A DNA stretch of 38,904 nucleotides from Candidatus Uhrbacteria bacterium RIFCSPHIGHO2_12_FULL_60_25 (GCA_001791275.1 MGEH01000004.1:1-38904), one strand, 5' to 3'. Numbered from the stretch's first letter, positions 27,836 through 36,144 are shown. Program-made: numbers and translations. Notes: generated from the letters alone by a model not told the origin.

Positions 27836-28980
27836 ACTCGGGTGACTTTCAACGTCTCACGGAGTCTGTCGATGACGGTCTTTGATGCTTCGAGGAGCGT
27901 CGCGTTCGTCAAACATCCGGTCGCGCGGTCTCTCGTCCCCGAGAGGCCGAGCGGGCGGCCGAGTTCGGCGGCTGAACGGGGCGCGGTCGCGGCCACCGTG
28001 ACGCACACGCCCTTGCCCGCGTCCGGCTCATAGATGAGCGCGATCGTTTTCGCCTCGGGCGCATACCCGATGAGTTCGTCGATCACGTCTTCGAGAGCCG
28101 TCGCGTCCGCGCCGGCGGCGATGAAGTCCTGGTGCGAGAGCACGGTCCACACGAAGCCCGTGTCGCGGTCCTGTTCCAGCCGCGCGAGCGCGCGGCCCCA
28201 GAGCTTCAACGTCGCCACGGACCTGGTCCGCCAGAGTCCGTTCACGATGTCTTCGCGCCGCGCGCCCATGGCGATGAGCGCGGAGCTCGTCGCGAGCGTC
28301 TTCGGGGTCACGTTCGGCGTCTTGAAACTTCGCGTTCGCGCGATCATGCCGGCCAAGAGCGCTGTCGCGAGGTCTTCGTCGATCAGGTTGCGGTTCCAGG
28401 ACTCGAGCAGGTTGAAGAGCACCTCGGTGGTCGAGACCGCGTTCAAGTCCACAATGTTCACCTGGCCCCAATGCTCGTTCGCGGAGCCGCAGTCGATGTT
28501 CACCACGTGCGTGCGGTACAAAAAGTCCGCGTGCTCGCGCGCGAGGGGACCCAGGCTGGCCTGGTCAGGACAGTCGAGCGCGATCACGAGGTCGTAGCGG
28601 TCGGAGCCGTGCGTGAAGCTCACGTCGCTCGGGCGCCATTCTTTTTCCTTCGGGACCACCGTGATTTCGAGCTTGCCGTCTTTCACGTCGTACATGAGCT
28701 CGCCGAGCGGGGTCTTCGATACGTCGAGCGCGATGTGGAACGCGCGCATGGCGCCCATGGCACCGCGCACGTCGTCCGCGCCGCGAAGGAAGGACGGCGC
28801 CGTTTTTCGGTCGAATCCGGGTACGACGGTATCCACCTGCTTCTGGAGTTTTTTCAAATACGCGTGACATGCCACGGCAGCGGCGAGCGCGTCCGTGGTG
28901 GCGTGTTCTCTCGTGGCAACCAGGATGCGCGAGGCGCGCGTAATCAATTCCTGTGCCTGTTGGGTCGCGTTTAACGCCAT
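27832..28980 (-). CDS. DHH/DHHA1-type phosphoesterase-like protein lacking signature residues
   Basis: 382 residues with the NrnA/RecJ-like layout. Motif I, usually H-x-x-PDGDA, reads HATTDALAAA (residue 26 on). The motif II Asp is kept in VIALDCPD. The eponymous DHH reads D163-C164-G165 in NIDCGSANEHWGQVNIVD. The later G-x-x-x-DT-x-SF motif reads GMIARTRSF. Several metal-binding residues are thus lost while the fold is kept, which suggests a non-catalytic or altered role. The C-terminal third has DHHA1-like strands, but a clear GGGH signature is not seen. The gene has a consensus promoter, and its TAA overlaps the trmH TAG. Confidence 0.8.
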   Translation of the reverse strand: MALNATQQAQELITRASRILVATREHATTDALAAAVACHAYLKKLQKQVDTVVPGFDRKTAPSFLRGADDVRGAMGAMRAFHIALDVSKTPLGELMYDVKDGKLEITVVPKEKEWRPSDVSFTHGSDRYDLVIALDCPDQASLGPLAREHADFLYRTHVVNIDCGSANEHWGQVNIVDLNAVSTTEVLFNLLESWNRNLIDEDLATALLAGMIARTRSFKTPNVTPKTLATSSALIAMGARREDIVNGLWRTRSVATLKLWGRALARLEQDRDTGFVWTVLSHQDFIAAGADATALEDVIDELIGYAPEAKTIALIYEPDAGKGVCVTVAATAPRSAAELGRPLGLSGTRDRATGCLTNATLLEASKTVIDRLRETLKVTRV

Positions 28981-29006
28981 GACAGTGGTGCGACAAGCAG
29001 CGGGAT

Positions 29007-29035
29007 ACCTTATGACGAGTAGCCCGTGGTGTCAA
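29007..29035 (-). promoter_or_regulatory. promoter for the DHH-like gene
   Basis: On the minus strand TTGACA (29030-29035), a 17-nt spacer and TAAGGT (29007-29012). Confidence 0.75.
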
Positions 29036-29068
29036 TCCCGTATACGTTCCTCTGGCAGCATGTCTGTA

Positions 29069-29097
29069 TTGACAAACGACCTGTTTTCCAACACGAT
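29069..29097 (+). promoter_or_regulatory. promoter for the zinc-ribbon gene
   Basis: TTGACA (29069-29074), a 17-nt spacer and CACGAT (29092-29097). Confidence 0.65.
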
Positions 29098-29117
29098 CGG
29101 CTTGAGTGGAGGGAACC

Positions 29118-29345
29118 ATGACAAAAACAGATGAACCCGCGGCAACGACAACTGAACCGGTTACGATCACGGCCAACGTGATAGAAGCGTACATGGTGGA
29201 TAGCCTCGAGTTCTGGTGCCAGAACTGCAAGTGCCGGCACACCAAGACGGTCAGGAGGCTTCCTGCGCGCACCTTGAAGTTCGAACTCTTGAGCTCACTC
29301 TCTTTCAACTGCAACTGCGGCGCCGAGTTCATCGTGAAGTACTGA
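29118..29345 (+). CDS. small zinc-ribbon-like protein
   Basis: 75 residues from the ATG at 29118, which has GGAGGG 4 nt upstream. The first 25 residues are Thr/Ala-rich and polar. WCQNCKC (about 34-40) and FNCNCGAEF (about 63-71) form two Cys pairs typical of a zinc ribbon, joined by a basic stretch (RHTKTVRRLPARTLKF). No DNA- or RNA-binding family could be named. It is monocistronic with its own promoter and terminator. Confidence 0.8.
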   Translation: MTKTDEPAATTTEPVTITANVIEAYMVDSLEFWCQNCKCRHTKTVRRLPARTLKFELLSSLSFNCNCGAEFIVKY

Positions 29346-29371
29346 CTCTCCGTTCCTCGATCGCCTCCCAT

Positions 29372-29407
29372 GCCCCGTATCAACTGATGCGGGGCAACTT
29401 ATTTTTC
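29372..29407 (+). terminator. terminator after the zinc-ribbon gene
   Basis: TGCCCCG (29372-29378) with CGGGGCA (29391-29397) and further inner pairs, followed by a T-rich stretch. Confidence 0.87.
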
Positions 29408-29479
29408 GCCGACATCCCGATTCCGGGAATCGCGACGGTTTCAAGTTATCCACATTTTTTCTCTCGAGGGCTGGAAGTA

Positions 29480-29488
29480 TGGTAAGAT
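29480..29488 (+). promoter_or_regulatory. possible extended -10 promoter for the propeller protein
   Basis: TGG-TAAGAT (29480-29488); no convincing -35. It would give a leader of about 208 nt. Confidence 0.4.
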
Positions 29489-29497
29489 GTTCGACAG

Positions 29498-29530
29498 TTT
29501 GGATATGCCCGAGTGAGACGGGCAGCCAAA
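29498..29530 (+). other. stem-loop in the long leader of the propeller gene
   Basis: TTTGG (29498-29502) pairs with CCAAA (29526-29530) around TGCCCG (29506-29511) with CGGGCA (29519-29524). No riboswitch class was recognised. The rest of the 29408-29702 gap is AT-rich with no supported gene. Confidence 0.45.
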
Positions 29531-29702
29531 GTATACAAAGGTACATCAAGCCTTCATTCATCTCCCTGTCGTTCCATGAACGTTCTACAGAGAGGCCCAA
29601 CTACATAGCGCAGGCAAAAGGGGGGCTTATTTTATTTCCAGACACCACACACTCCATAACCAACGAGACTCATTAAAACCTTCTATTCATTAAGTACGAC
29701 AT

Positions 29703-32700
29703 ATGTCCATGATCGCGATCAAACATCGGTTCACGAAAGGGTTCAAGAAACTCGCCATCCTCTTCACGACCGCCAGCCTTGCCCTCGGCAACACGCTCGG
29801 CTACGTGGTGATCCCGCGACTCCTCCCAGGGCCGCAGGCGGCGTTGGCCTTTCAAGTAAATTCGAAGCCAGTAGGGATTGCAGCCGGGGAGCACCACAAC
29901 CTCGTACTTTTACAGAATGGCAGCGTTTGGTCCTGGGGCCTGAACGACAAAAAGCAGCTTGGGCTCTCCTTCCCCTACACGAATTTCAGTTTCAACGAAA
30001 GCCCACATCCAATTGATTTACTCACCGTACCCGCTAAGCAAGTGGCAGCAGGGGATCGTTTCAGCATGGCGCTTGCTACAAACGGCACCGTGTATGCGTG
30101 GGGGGAGGATACCTATGGCCAGATCGGTCAAGGGTGGGCAACCTCCTATATCGAGATGCCGCTACAAGTGAAAGATCCAACCGATCCCAGCGGGTTCCTC
30201 ACAAATGTGAAAGCAATTGCTGCAGGTAGCCAGACGGCATACGCATTAAAAAATGACGGTACGGTCTGGGCTTGGGGAAAGGGAACGGCCGGAGAAATCG
30301 GACATGGGTTATCGGGCAATAAGCCCTTTCCGACGCAAGTAATTACTCCATTTGGTTTCGGCCAACCATTGATGAACATCGTACAAATAGAAGCAGGCGG
30401 TTCACATGCACTGGCATTAGATTCACTAGGGTCAGTATGGGCATGGGGGGTAAATAGCGATGGTCAGTTGGGTCGCGGCACAGCTACACCATATGATACT
30501 TATGCAGAACCGGTGCTTAACCCCGCAGGAACTGACTATCTGACTGATGTTGAAAGGATCGGGACCGGAGGGGCCAGTTCATTCGCCATCGCGAGACCCG
30601 GCGGAACCGGAACGTCGATACTCTACGGCTGGGGCCTGAATATACTAGGTCAATTAGGGATGACAGCGAATACACCATTATATGAAGCACTCCCCAAACA
30701 GACGTCCTGCGGTGCGGCATGTAATGCCTGGTCCGTTGACAGTGGGGGAAACCATTCAGCGTTCATTGATGATTATGGGTCCGTTGGGATGGCCGGCTTG
30801 AATTTGTACGGTCAATTTGGCACTGGATCAACCTATGATTTCGGTAAGGGTTATTGGACTTATGGATTTGACAGTTATTACAATAATAACTTCATAAAAG
30901 TTGCTGCAGGGTTGGGCCACTCCCTCCTCCTTGATAATAATGGGAGAGTTTGGACGGCGGGTCGGAATGATGTTGGTCAAGTTGGCGACGGAACAACTGA
31001 CGACAGGCATAGCCCGGTAATCGTCCTCGAGGGTCCAACGGCTCAATACGTCATCCCCCCGGTCATCAGCCTGGGCCAACAGCACGGCGCGATGTTGCAG
31101 GAGGACGGGACCGTGCTCACGTGGGGTGATGGGGGCAGCGGCCAGTTGGGGAACGGAACGCAAATAGACAACCCAACGCCGAACAATGTGATTGATCCGT
31201 CCTCGCCCGGCGGATTACTTAAGAACGTGAAGCATGTAGCGGCAGGAGGCCACCACACCCTTGCGGCGATGAGCGACGGGACGGTACGCGCCTGGGGCCT
31301 GAACGCTGACGGTCAGGTCGGGCTTCCGCTCGCTACCGTCTTCACCACCGCACCCGTGAAAGTGTCTGATCCGAGCGATCCGAGCGGATTCCTCTCGGAC
31401 GTGAAGGCCGTGTACGCGGGATACAACTTCTCGGTAGCCCTGAAGAACAACGGGACGCTCTGGGCGTGGGGGGACAACCAGTCGAGCCAGTTGGGCATCG
31501 GCGTGGTGGGCGGTCCGCCTCACGTGAACCCGACCCAGGTCGTGGGCCTCACGAACGTCGTTGACATGGCAGCCGGAGGCTCCTTCGGCTTGGCACTCAC
31601 CGCCTCCGGCACGGTCTATGCTTGGGGTTCGAACGGGTATGGCGAACTCGGCATCGGGACTTTTGTCGGCCACGAATCGCCTGTCCAGGTGACGTCACTC
31701 TCGCAGATCCGGCAGATCTCGGCAGGGCCCACGCATGCCATTGCCTTGGATAACACAGGCGAGGTCTATGCGTGGGGGCGCAATGCCTACGGCCAGGTGG
31801 GTGACGGCACCCTGGCGAACAGTGATATGCCGGTCTCCGTCGTCGGCCTCATGAATGTCATCTCCGTTGCGGCAGGCGGCAGGCAGTTCAACTCCGGCCA
31901 CTCCTTGGCGCTCCTCGCCGACGGAACGATGAAAGCTTGGGGTCTGAACTCCTCCGGACAGCTTGGAGACGGGACGTTCACAAACCGGCTTACCCCGGTC
32001 CCAGTCGTCGGCCTCACGAACGTGAGGCCGCCCACCTGGGTGGAAGGCGGGCCCGTGTATCTCACGATCGCGGCAGGGGATACGTCCTCCATGGCGCTCA
32101 GTTCGCTCCACGGCTGGGGGGACAACTCGTCCGGACAGCTCGGCAACGGCACCTTCACGTCATCGCCGACCCCGGTAGAGGCGATCCTCCCACCGCCTCC
32201 GGCAGATACGACTGCACCGGAGATCTCCGAGGTGACCCTCGAGGCCGCGTCAACGTCAACCGCACGGATCGCGTGGCTCACGTCGGAACCGGCTTCATCA
32301 GTCGTTGACTACGGACTCACGGCCGCATACGGATCGACCGCGAACGGCTCAACAGACGTCTTTGGCCATCGCATGACCCTCACGGGCCTCTCCCCCAACA
32401 CCACGTACCACTACCGCGTGACATCGGCAGACGCGGCGAACAACGCGGCGCAATCGGAAGACCTCACCTTCACGACTGCCCCCCTCCCGTCCTCCTGCGT
32501 GGACCAGGACCAGGATGGCTTCGGCGCGAACGGGACCGACACGAGCACCTGTCCGGCCGGGCCAACTCCGGACTGCGACGACCTGAATCCCGCGAACAAC
32601 TCGGCCGCGCCTCCGGTCATCGATCCCTTGGCGGACGTTGACCCGACGGCTGTCATCGGCAATGGCGCCCAGATCGCCGCAGGAGCGCAGGTGAAAAAGA

Positions 32701-33077
32701 ACGTCGTGATCGGCCAGGGGGTGATCCTCGGCATCGACACGAGCGTGGATAAGGACTCGCAGGTGCTTGCCTGCTCCGTCCTGAAGACGGACGCGAAGCT
32801 CATGAAGCACGTGACCTTCGGCCCATCCTCCGTCCTCGGTCTGGACTCGAGCGTGGACAAGGATGCGGTCATCGGATCGTACGTCACGATCGGCGACCAG
32901 ACGGACATCGACAAGACCACGCACGTCGGTGACGATACGACGATCGGAAACAACACCCTCATCGACAAGGAGGTGACGATCGGCCAGAACGTCACGATCG
33001 GCAACGACGTGGAGGTCAAGAAGAACGCGGTCATTCCGAATGGGGCGGTGATCCCGGATGGAGCGACCGTCAACTAA
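29703..33077 (+). CDS. secreted protein: two RCC1 propellers, Fn3, Ca-binding segment and hexapeptide helix
   Basis: 1,124 residues. A signal peptide (basic, then AILFTTASLALGNTLGYV) opens the protein. Fourteen RCC1-type repeats follow, each near AAG-x-x-H-x-(L/F)AL-x-x-x-G-x-V-x-(A/S)WG-x-N-x-x-GQLG-x-G: seven in residues 55-440 and seven in 446-832, so two full seven-bladed propellers. An Fn3 domain (about 834-925), a DQDQDGFG/DCDDLNP calcium-binding stretch (about 932-962) and a left-handed beta-helix of VIG/VTIG-type hexapeptides (about 977-1124) end it. The first propeller is clearly more AT-rich than the rest. A cell-surface binding role is inferred. Confidence 0.9.
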   Translation: MSMIAIKHRFTKGFKKLAILFTTASLALGNTLGYVVIPRLLPGPQAALAFQVNSKPVGIAAGEHHNLVLLQNGSVWSWGLNDKKQLGLSFPYTNFSFNESPHPIDLLTVPAKQVAAGDRFSMALATNGTVYAWGEDTYGQIGQGWATSYIEMPLQVKDPTDPSGFLTNVKAIAAGSQTAYALKNDGTVWAWGKGTAGEIGHGLSGNKPFPTQVITPFGFGQPLMNIVQIEAGGSHALALDSLGSVWAWGVNSDGQLGRGTATPYDTYAEPVLNPAGTDYLTDVERIGTGGASSFAIARPGGTGTSILYGWGLNILGQLGMTANTPLYEALPKQTSCGAACNAWSVDSGGNHSAFIDDYGSVGMAGLNLYGQFGTGSTYDFGKGYWTYGFDSYYNNNFIKVAAGLGHSLLLDNNGRVWTAGRNDVGQVGDGTTDDRHSPVIVLEGPTAQYVIPPVISLGQQHGAMLQEDGTVLTWGDGGSGQLGNGTQIDNPTPNNVIDPSSPGGLLKNVKHVAAGGHHTLAAMSDGTVRAWGLNADGQVGLPLATVFTTAPVKVSDPSDPSGFLSDVKAVYAGYNFSVALKNNGTLWAWGDNQSSQLGIGVVGGPPHVNPTQVVGLTNVVDMAAGGSFGLALTASGTVYAWGSNGYGELGIGTFVGHESPVQVTSLSQIRQISAGPTHAIALDNTGEVYAWGRNAYGQVGDGTLANSDMPVSVVGLMNVISVAAGGRQFNSGHSLALLADGTMKAWGLNSSGQLGDGTFTNRLTPVPVVGLTNVRPPTWVEGGPVYLTIAAGDTSSMALSSLHGWGDNSSGQLGNGTFTSSPTPVEAILPPPPADTTAPEISEVTLEAASTSTARIAWLTSEPASSVVDYGLTAAYGSTANGSTDVFGHRMTLTGLSPNTTYHYRVTSADAANNAAQSEDLTFTTAPLPSSCVDQDQDGFGANGTDTSTCPAGPTPDCDDLNPANNSAAPPVIDPLADVDPTAVIGNGAQIAAGAQVKKNVVIGQGVILGIDTSVDKDSQVLACSVLKTDAKLMKHVTFGPSSVLGLDSSVDKDAVIGSYVTIGDQTDIDKTTHVGDDTTIGNNTLIDKEVTIGQNVTIGNDVEVKKNAVIPNGAVIPDGATVN

Positions 33078-33095
33078 CGATTAAGAAACACGAAG

Positions 33096-33124
33096 GCGCG
33101 CCCGTGGTCGACGGGCGCGCTTTT
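33096..33124 (+). terminator. terminator after the propeller gene
   Basis: GCGCGCCCGT (33096-33105), 5-nt loop, ACGGGCGCGC (33111-33120), TTTT. Confidence 0.92.
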
Positions 33125-33153
33125 GGCTACCAATTCGTACGAGCGTCGTAGGG

Positions 33154-33182
33154 TTGCGGAAAGTGCCAAGAAAACGTAACAT
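33154..33182 (+). promoter_or_regulatory. possible valS promoter
   Basis: TTGCGG (33154-33159), a 17-nt spacer and TAACAT (33177-33182). The transcript would begin just before the palindrome at 33194. Confidence 0.5.
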
Positions 33183-33193
33183 TTTCCTCGTCC

Positions 33194-33224
33194 TGTACGG
33201 GCGACGCGCTGCGTCGCCCGTACA
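33194..33224. repeat. perfect palindrome in the valS leader
   Basis: TGTACGGGCGACGC (33194-33207), loop of 3, and its exact complement (33211-33224). It lies 10 nt before the valS ATG. Confidence 0.9.
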
Positions 33225-33234
33225 TGTCAGCTCC

Positions 33235-35931
33235 ATGTCACGTTTTCAGGACCTGCCCAAGGCCTACGACGCGTCTTCCGTGGAAGACGCGATTTACGCG
33301 TCGTGGGAGATGTCGAACGCCTTTAACCCTGACAAGCTGCCCGGCACGCGTCCCGACCCGTACTGCATCGTGATGCCTCCACCGAATCGCACGGGGACGC
33401 TGCACGTGGGCCACGCAGTCATGCTCGCGATCGAGGACTTGATGATCCGGTTCCAGCGCATGCGTGGGAAGAAGGCGCTCTGGATTCCCGGCACGGACCA
33501 CGCGGCCATCGCCACACAGGTGAAAGTCGAGCAGCTCTTGCGCGAGCAGGGGATGAAGGACCCGAAGAAGGAACTTGGGCGGGAGAAATTCCTCGAGAAG
33601 GTCATCTCGTTCGCCGAAGAGTCTGCCGCGACGATCCGGAACCAGGTGCGAAAGATGGGGTCGTCGTGCGACTGGACGCGCGAGAAGTACACGCTGGACG
33701 CGGAACGCAACCGCGCCGTCGTCGAGATGTTCCGGCGCATGCACGAGGACGGGCTCATCGAGCGCGGAGATCGGATCGTAAACTGGGATCCCCAATCGAA
33801 GACGGTCGTTTCAGACGATGAAATTGTGTGGATCGATGAGAAGGCGCCGTTCTATACGTTCAAGTATGGTCCGTTTGAAATTGGGACGTCTCGTCCGGAA
33901 ACGAAGTTCGGAGATAAGTACGTCGTCATGCATCCGGAGGATCCGCGGTACGCGTCCTTCGAGCAGGGTCAGAAGATCGAGCTCGAGTGGATCAATGGTC
34001 CGATCACGGCGACAGTCGTCAAGGATTCCGTCATCGATCGTGAGTTCGGGACCGGCGTCATGACGATTACGCCCTGGCACGACAACGTGGACTACGAGCT
34101 GGCGGAACGGCATGCGCTCGACAGGGAGCAGATCATCGACTTGGAGGGCAGGTTGCTCCCGATCGCCGGAGAGTTCGCGGGCCTTCCGATCCTCGAAGCG
34201 CGCAAGAAGGTCGTGGAGAAGCTGAAACAGAAGGGGCTGCTCGTGAACGTCGACGAAAACTATGCGCACCGCATTGCCACGTCCCAGCGTGGAGGCGGGT
34301 TGATCGAGCCGCAGATATTGCGTCAGTGGTTCGTGCGCGTGACGAAGCCGTTCGCGCTCCGCCAGGACACGCTCGGGAAGTGGAAGAAGGGCGATCAGGT
34401 CACGTTGAAAGAGCTCATGCGCCATGCGGTCGAATCTGGGCAGACTAAGATTGTCCCGGAACGTTTCACGAAAATCTATTATCACTGGATCGACAACTTG
34501 CGCGACTGGTGCATCTCGCGGCAGATCTGGTTCGGGCATCGGATACCGGTGTGGTACCGGGAACCGGGAACCGGGAACGGGGAACCGGGAACGGGGAACC
34601 GGGAACCGGGAACCGGGAACGAGGAACCGGAAATCCGGGTCTCGGACGTGTCGCCGGGTGCGGGGTGGGATCAAGATCCTGACACGCTCGACACGTGGTT
34701 CTCATCAGGGCTGTGGACGTTTTCGACGCTTGGGTGGCCTGACGAGAAGGAATGGAATAAGAACCGCGCCTACCACCCCACGGCCGTCCTCGAAACGGGG
34801 TATGACATCCTATTTTTTTGGATTGCGCGCATGGTGCTCATGAGCGCGTACGCGCTTGGTGAGGTCCCATTCCGCGACGCCTACCTCCACGGACTCATTC
34901 GCGACGAACAGGGGCGAAAGATGTCCAAGTCCCTCGGGAACGTCATTGATCCTTTGGACGTGATCCCGAAGTACGGCACAGACGCCGTCCGCCTGTCCCT
35001 CGTGATGGGCACCACACCCGGGCAGGACGTGCGTCTCTCCGAGGCGAAGATCGAGGGGTTCAGGAATTTTACGAACAAGCTGTGGAATATTTCGAGGTTT
35101 ATATTGATGCAGATCGGGGAACCGGGAACCGGGAACCGGGAACCGAAAACGCTGGCGGATCGTTGGATCTTGTCGCGCCTCGACGAAGTCGCGGCGAGCG
35201 TCACGTCTAAAATCGAGAAATACGAGTTCTCGTCCGCCGGAGAGGAACTGCGCGACTACACGTGGGGCTACCTGGCGGACTGGTACCTCGAGATCGCGAA
35301 GGTCGAGAAGGGGAAGGACGCGATCCTCGCCCATCTTCTGCGTCATGTCCTTATCCTCTGGCATCCGTTCATGCCGTTTGTGACGGAGCACATTTGGAAG
35401 ACAGCCGGATTTGATGGGCAATTGATCGTCGCGTCTTGGTCACAAGTACGGGCGCAGCATGCTGCGCCCGTACAGGAATTCGAAGTATTGCGTCAGCTTG
35501 TGACGGACATGCGCCGTCTCCGCGCGGATCAGGGCGTCGAGGCGGCGAAGCAGGTCGAGATCGCGCTTGTCGCGTCTTCTGACGTGAAAAAGCTCGTCGA
35601 AGAGAACATGGAGGTCGTGAAGCATCTGGCGCGCGCGGCATCCGTCGCGTTCGTCGGCGCGGTCGCGTTCGGGTGGGCCACGACGGTCTCGGGGAGCGCT
35701 ACGATCGGACTGAATGTCGCAGGATCCGTCGACATCGTAAAAGAGAAGGACAAGGCACAGAAAGAGATCGATGCAACGCGCAAATACGTCGAGAGTTTGA
35801 ACGTCCAGCTTGCGAACGGGGAGTTCACGTCCAAGGCTCCGGCGTCGGTTATCTCCGGGATGAAGCTGAAATTGTCCGAAGCGGAGATGAAGTTGAAGAC
35901 GCTGGAAGAGAAGGTGAAAAGGTTGGGGTGA
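33235..35931 (+). CDS. valS: valyl-tRNA synthetase
   Basis: 898 residues from the ATG at 33235; the longer frame would translate the leader palindrome. The class I signature is PPPNRTGTLHVGHAV (about 48-62) and the KMSKS loop is KMSKSLGNVIDP (about 562). The CP1 editing domain with TPWHDNVDYELAERH and the GHRIPVWY and DTWFSSGLW motifs are intact, and the C-terminal coiled coil is complete. It charges tRNA-Val and edits mischarged Thr. Three repeat elements are translated in frame: heptamer arrays at 34559-34628 and 35117-35144, and a palindrome at 35446-35473. Each falls where family members vary in length, so the enzyme is probably active. Confidence 0.98.
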   Translation: MSRFQDLPKAYDASSVEDAIYASWEMSNAFNPDKLPGTRPDPYCIVMPPPNRTGTLHVGHAVMLAIEDLMIRFQRMRGKKALWIPGTDHAAIATQVKVEQLLREQGMKDPKKELGREKFLEKVISFAEESAATIRNQVRKMGSSCDWTREKYTLDAERNRAVVEMFRRMHEDGLIERGDRIVNWDPQSKTVVSDDEIVWIDEKAPFYTFKYGPFEIGTSRPETKFGDKYVVMHPEDPRYASFEQGQKIELEWINGPITATVVKDSVIDREFGTGVMTITPWHDNVDYELAERHALDREQIIDLEGRLLPIAGEFAGLPILEARKKVVEKLKQKGLLVNVDENYAHRIATSQRGGGLIEPQILRQWFVRVTKPFALRQDTLGKWKKGDQVTLKELMRHAVESGQTKIVPERFTKIYYHWIDNLRDWCISRQIWFGHRIPVWYREPGTGNGEPGTGNREPGTGNEEPEIRVSDVSPGAGWDQDPDTLDTWFSSGLWTFSTLGWPDEKEWNKNRAYHPTAVLETGYDILFFWIARMVLMSAYALGEVPFRDAYLHGLIRDEQGRKMSKSLGNVIDPLDVIPKYGTDAVRLSLVMGTTPGQDVRLSEAKIEGFRNFTNKLWNISRFILMQIGEPGTGNREPKTLADRWILSRLDEVAASVTSKIEKYEFSSAGEELRDYTWGYLADWYLEIAKVEKGKDAILAHLLRHVLILWHPFMPFVTEHIWKTAGFDGQLIVASWSQVRAQHAAPVQEFEVLRQLVTDMRRLRADQGVEAAKQVEIALVASSDVKKLVEENMEVVKHLARAASVAFVGAVAFGWATTVSGSATIGLNVAGSVDIVKEKDKAQKEIDATRKYVESLNVQLANGEFTSKAPASVISGMKLKLSEAEMKLKTLEEKVKRLG
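34559..34628 (+). repeat. ten tandem heptamers inside valS
   Basis: Nine perfect units of GGGAACC or GGGAACG and one AGGAACC run without interruption. They encode repeated REPGTGN/GEPGTGN heptapeptides between the GHRIPVWY motif and the DTWFSS motif. Confidence 0.97.
35117..35144 (+). repeat. four tandem heptamers inside valS
   Basis: Four perfect GGGAACC units encode GEPGTGNREP at the junction of the catalytic and anticodon-binding domains, just before LADRWILSRL. Confidence 0.95.
35446..35473. repeat. perfect 28-nt palindrome inside valS
   Basis: GTACGGGCGCAGCA (35446-35459) is followed directly by its exact complement (35460-35473). It is translated as VRAQHAAPVQ in the anticodon-binding domain. 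Confidence 0.95.
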
Positions 35932-35954
35932 TGGAAAAGTCTTCCCGGCTTGTC

Positions 35955-35983
35955 TTGACAATATAATCAATTTAGTTTATCTT
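35955..35983 (+). promoter_or_regulatory. promoter for the riboswitch transcript
   Basis: TTGACA (35955-35960), a 17-nt spacer and TATCTT (35978-35983). Transcription would start near 35990, just before the aptamer. Confidence 0.85.
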
Positions 35984-35998
35984 AGAACTACAACCGAA

Positions 35999-36112
35999 GA
36001 CTGACGTATCCAGAGAGTGGAGATGCCAAGGGAACTGACCCGATGCTCCACCCGCAACCATCCGAAAGGAAAGGTGCGACCTTCAGCCCCGAAAGGGGAA
36101 AGATAATGAGTC
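35999..36112 (+). promoter_or_regulatory. SAM-I-like (S-box) riboswitch aptamer
   Basis: The conserved S-box elements occur in order: AGAGAGTGGAG (36012-36022), GGGAACTGACCC with GATG and CTCCAC closing P2 (kink-turn pattern), CCGCAACC, GGTGC as the P3 return strand, a CCCC-GAAA-GGGG P4 hairpin (36087-36098) and AAGATAATGAG closing P1. P1 is TATC/GATA plus GACT/AGTC with a small internal loop. J3/4 differs from the usual TAAATCC (here GACCTTC), so it may be a variant. It should sense S-adenosylmethionine; none of the genes after it is a recognised methionine or SAM gene. Confidence 0.72.
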
Positions 36113-36118
36113 CTGGAG

Positions 36119-36144
36119 TACGTCGCCGCAAGGCGTCGTTTTTG
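36119..36144 (+). terminator. riboswitch expression-platform terminator
   Basis: CGCC (36124-36127), GCAA loop, GGCG (36132-36135), extended by ACG/CGT, then five T residues. It lies 7 nt after the aptamer. The following 36145-36311 holds CCAAGGA/TCCTTGG (36200-36206 with 36223-36229) and C-run/G-run pairing, which may form a second hairpin, but no gene. Confidence 0.8.

Noticed and set aside
29479-29676. 65-residue frame in the propeller leader
   Set aside because: No Shine-Dalgarno site, its start overlaps the likely -10 box, and there is no motif.
34559-34628. CRISPR array or assembly artefact
   Set aside because: Units are 7 nt with no spacers, so not CRISPR. The same heptamer occurs at four separate sites with different flanks and the valS frame is kept, which argues against a simple assembly error.
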